64,000 nt of DNA from SABY01 sp964593705 (GTDB lineage Bacteria > Bacteroidota > Bacteroidia > Bacteroidales > 4484-276), in contig CAZQIV010000001.1 of the NCBI GenBank assembly GCA_964593705.1, forward strand, positions 1 through 64,000, read 5' to 3'. The notes below the pieces were generated by a model, which saw nothing but the letters and a program-made list of their open reading frames with translations, ran no database searches and had not been told where the DNA came from. Both the position numbers and the translations under genes were made by a program. This document shows, one piece after another, positions 63,401 through 64,000 of this stretch (the first letter of the stretch is position 1; the number at the start of each line of letters is the position of its first letter).

Positions 63401-64000
63401 TCTTTAGAATATGATATCTTTAAGTTGTTTTGTTCAAAATTATGAACATTACCTTGTTCATCAAAGACAAATTTACCAGAGTATCCTAAAAAATTATAAT
63501 AAAAGACATCTGGTTCACCATCTAAACCACCATGGCTCAATTTCCAAAATTTATTTTCTGTTAAATCACCGGTATTATCACAAAAATTGGTTATTATATC
63601 ACCTGAGTATAGGTAACCTGCATCTGTACAATTTACAAATACACCAAGTTCGTTTTTTAAATTATCCACTTCATACAAATCATCAGCAAGCCCTTTAACA
63701 CTCCGCGATATTGCACCACCTGCATTTAAAGACCATCCTAAACCAACCCAGGAAGCTATTTCTTCTACCTTAATTCCTGAGGAATGATAGGATAATGAGA
63801 TAGGAATTGTTAAGTCCTTACACTCAATTGTATAAATTGGAATGGAGATTTGTGGAACTCCAGTATATAGGCTAACAGGCATGTCTACATATTTGCCAAG
63901 CCCCTCAATATTAGGAGATGCAAATGAAGGAACAATTGTATGATGTGGGAGGTTGAAATAGTCATCATGATAATTATCCTGTGCTATGCATTCTTTGGTG
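60421..64000 (-). CDS. SpvB-like/RHS-associated protein with two BACON domains (5' end outside the window)
   Basis: At least 1190 codons are open to the right edge; the first ATG inside (63882) is not the start, because the frame continues upstream through SPNIEGLGKYVDMPVSLYTG, the conserved entry of Bacteroidota SpvB/DUF6443-partner proteins. Then IPISLSYHSSGIKVEEIASW, VGLGWSLNAGGAISR and many long beta repeats follow, and an RHS-like YYFYNDFGRPETIKDKN near 1000. The C-terminus has two BACON domains (WSVAENEDWLTISAPG; VVWTANSNESWISV), which bind mucin or other glycans in gut Bacteroidota. The RHS gene follows closely on the same strand. By analogy with TcB/TcC, where an SpvB-containing protein and an RHS protein form one cocoon, the pair may assemble together; this is inference. 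Confidence 0.85.
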   Translation of the reverse strand, partial: TKECIAQDNYHDDYFNLPHHTIVPSFASPNIEGLGKYVDMPVSLYTGVPQISIPIYTIECKDLTIPISLSYHSSGIKVEEIASWVGLGWSLNAGGAISRSVKGLADDLYEVDNLKNELGVFVNCTDAGYLYSGDIITNFCDNTGDLTENKFWKLSHGGLDGEPDVFYYNFLGYSGKFVFDEQGNVHNFEQNNLKISYSKEPQGEIESFEIVTEEGVILVFATTEATNVIGDNIQHGKLFGFNAAPPYEWQTYVSSWYLSKVILAYSNDSIIFHYENDQIASVRKGREEFRKWESYSPDWYAKVINSGSYFPEKKRLKKIIWNMGEVHLNADHSRQDYNVLVTDPSYDAKALTEVIIKDHEQNTVYSYTLDYSYFQSPLIDINEDDSKEGYYKRLRLDKVYQKDASGNFEGAYIFEYDETPLPHRFSYEQGYWGYYNANYTNGNNPDKTTIPNYYEYPWDSGGVNDIYNDKYLGPYSIFQRNYYSSEIYRDGFANRDPNPEVIQACILKKITYPTGGTHELYYEPNDFYLYDQNITGGGLRISKIIINDNLNPENNITKEYFYTSSENPGNSSGRIINLPQYVKGHKIGSNGQADNSVIYSTSLAGLGNTHGSFVGYEEVIVKLSGNGEKYCKYNIPATFGIDTSNCTNQTNCIYNRTISETRDYMNTFIDYVESNFPYPPDPNFDWNRGLLLEEKTFNEDELLVKHTSNKYDIKNYKKVNALFVKDLSWMSWGSYFYYWHKYGRYYYLSGWLSLVESTKTIYDNNGENGVTQTTEFYYENPSHKQVTKKQRSKSTGQIDKVEYYYPADISNYAEVFTTSNIIDSLISHNLVSKLIKAERYNGADRIAGALNSFNVYNGNYDIVRASASYNLQGNTYTLNSQIDDYDEFSNVLQHHEDQGNLISYYWAYNNQYPVVKAENVSYPDLETEILSIQSNMETFLADLDDLSDETDRQAWKSFNTSLRQQLPEAFINTYTYKPLVGLSSETDINSNTTYYFYNDFGRPETIKDKNNKVVKHFDYNYKNFYLDASPETFDMSHLANYSVVNISSNMDWSVAENEDWLTISAPGTGNGDGSFTFYNSALSGQNDRTGIITLTSSRNTIDISIIQHAAPYLNTSHSSLYFLHPGSKEVTVTSNVVWTANSNESWISVTILPGEIAVTCSDNDTDAQRTGSVTVSGSNVPDVEITVTQVTD

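Overview
The window looks like a chromosomal segment of a free-living or environmental Bacteroidota (Bacteroidales/Marinilabiliales-like). The evidence is two very large secreted proteins with type IX secretion (T9SS) type A C-terminal sorting domains, plus DUF3078, LruC/DUF4842, BACON and LytTR families, a small MscS channel, AT-rich coding DNA and weak Shine-Dalgarno sequences. No rRNA, tRNA, CRISPR array, intact transposase or phage gene was seen.

Layout. 1-700: heptamer microsatellite and palindromic repeats, no gene. 702-26651 (+): a small exported protein, then two giant T9SS cargo proteins of 2079 and 6288 residues. They are built from LamG, Ig-like/ASH, CARDB, Calx-beta, parallel beta-helix and PKD-like repeats, and several LamG domains are nested inside other beta-sandwich modules. 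26783-32288 (-): a histidine-kinase-like protein whose phospho-acceptor His is Gln, a LytS/LytTR two-component pair overlapping a lipoprotein gene, and an aromatic-amino-acid-type PLP decarboxylase. 32699-43450: an FAD-dependent oxidoreductase, a decayed DUF4143-type ATPase fragment, a HATPase-GNAT fusion, a small membrane protein, MscS, a DUF3078 protein, an LruC-domain lipoprotein and glyA. The spacers hold palindromes and MITE-like elements.

43993-44756: a broken type II toxin-antitoxin region. A DUF2683-like antitoxin is followed by a toxin cut after about 17 codons, which abuts a convergent orphan HigA-like antitoxin.

44872-64000 (-) is the most striking region, a polymorphic-toxin locus. 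An SpvB-like/BACON protein (start beyond the right edge) lies 21 bp upstream of a full-length RHS protein (56854-60369). Downstream on the same strand are five displaced RHS C-terminal cassettes and one tip-less remnant. Each cassette keeps a different length of the RHS core, then switches after the conserved NP..(I/F/L)D..G junction to an unrelated toxin tip, then to its own small gene. Four of the six tips carry motifs of peptidoglycan or periplasmic hydrolases: NlpC/P60-like Cys/His, an exact LAS H-x6-D...H-x-H, an L,D-transpeptidase/DUF5675-like H...GC, and HExxH. All six partner genes encode signal-peptide, lipoprotein or membrane-anchored products. I infer an array of exchangeable effectors acting on the envelope, each with an envelope-located immunity protein.

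Three copies of a palindromic element of 56-96 bp sit inside these RHS cores. Two are in frame and add 29 or 32 residues; one causes a frameshift. They resemble in concept the Rickettsia palindromic elements and may be a mobile, protein-embedded repeat family. All functional statements rest on motif reading by eye; no database search was run.
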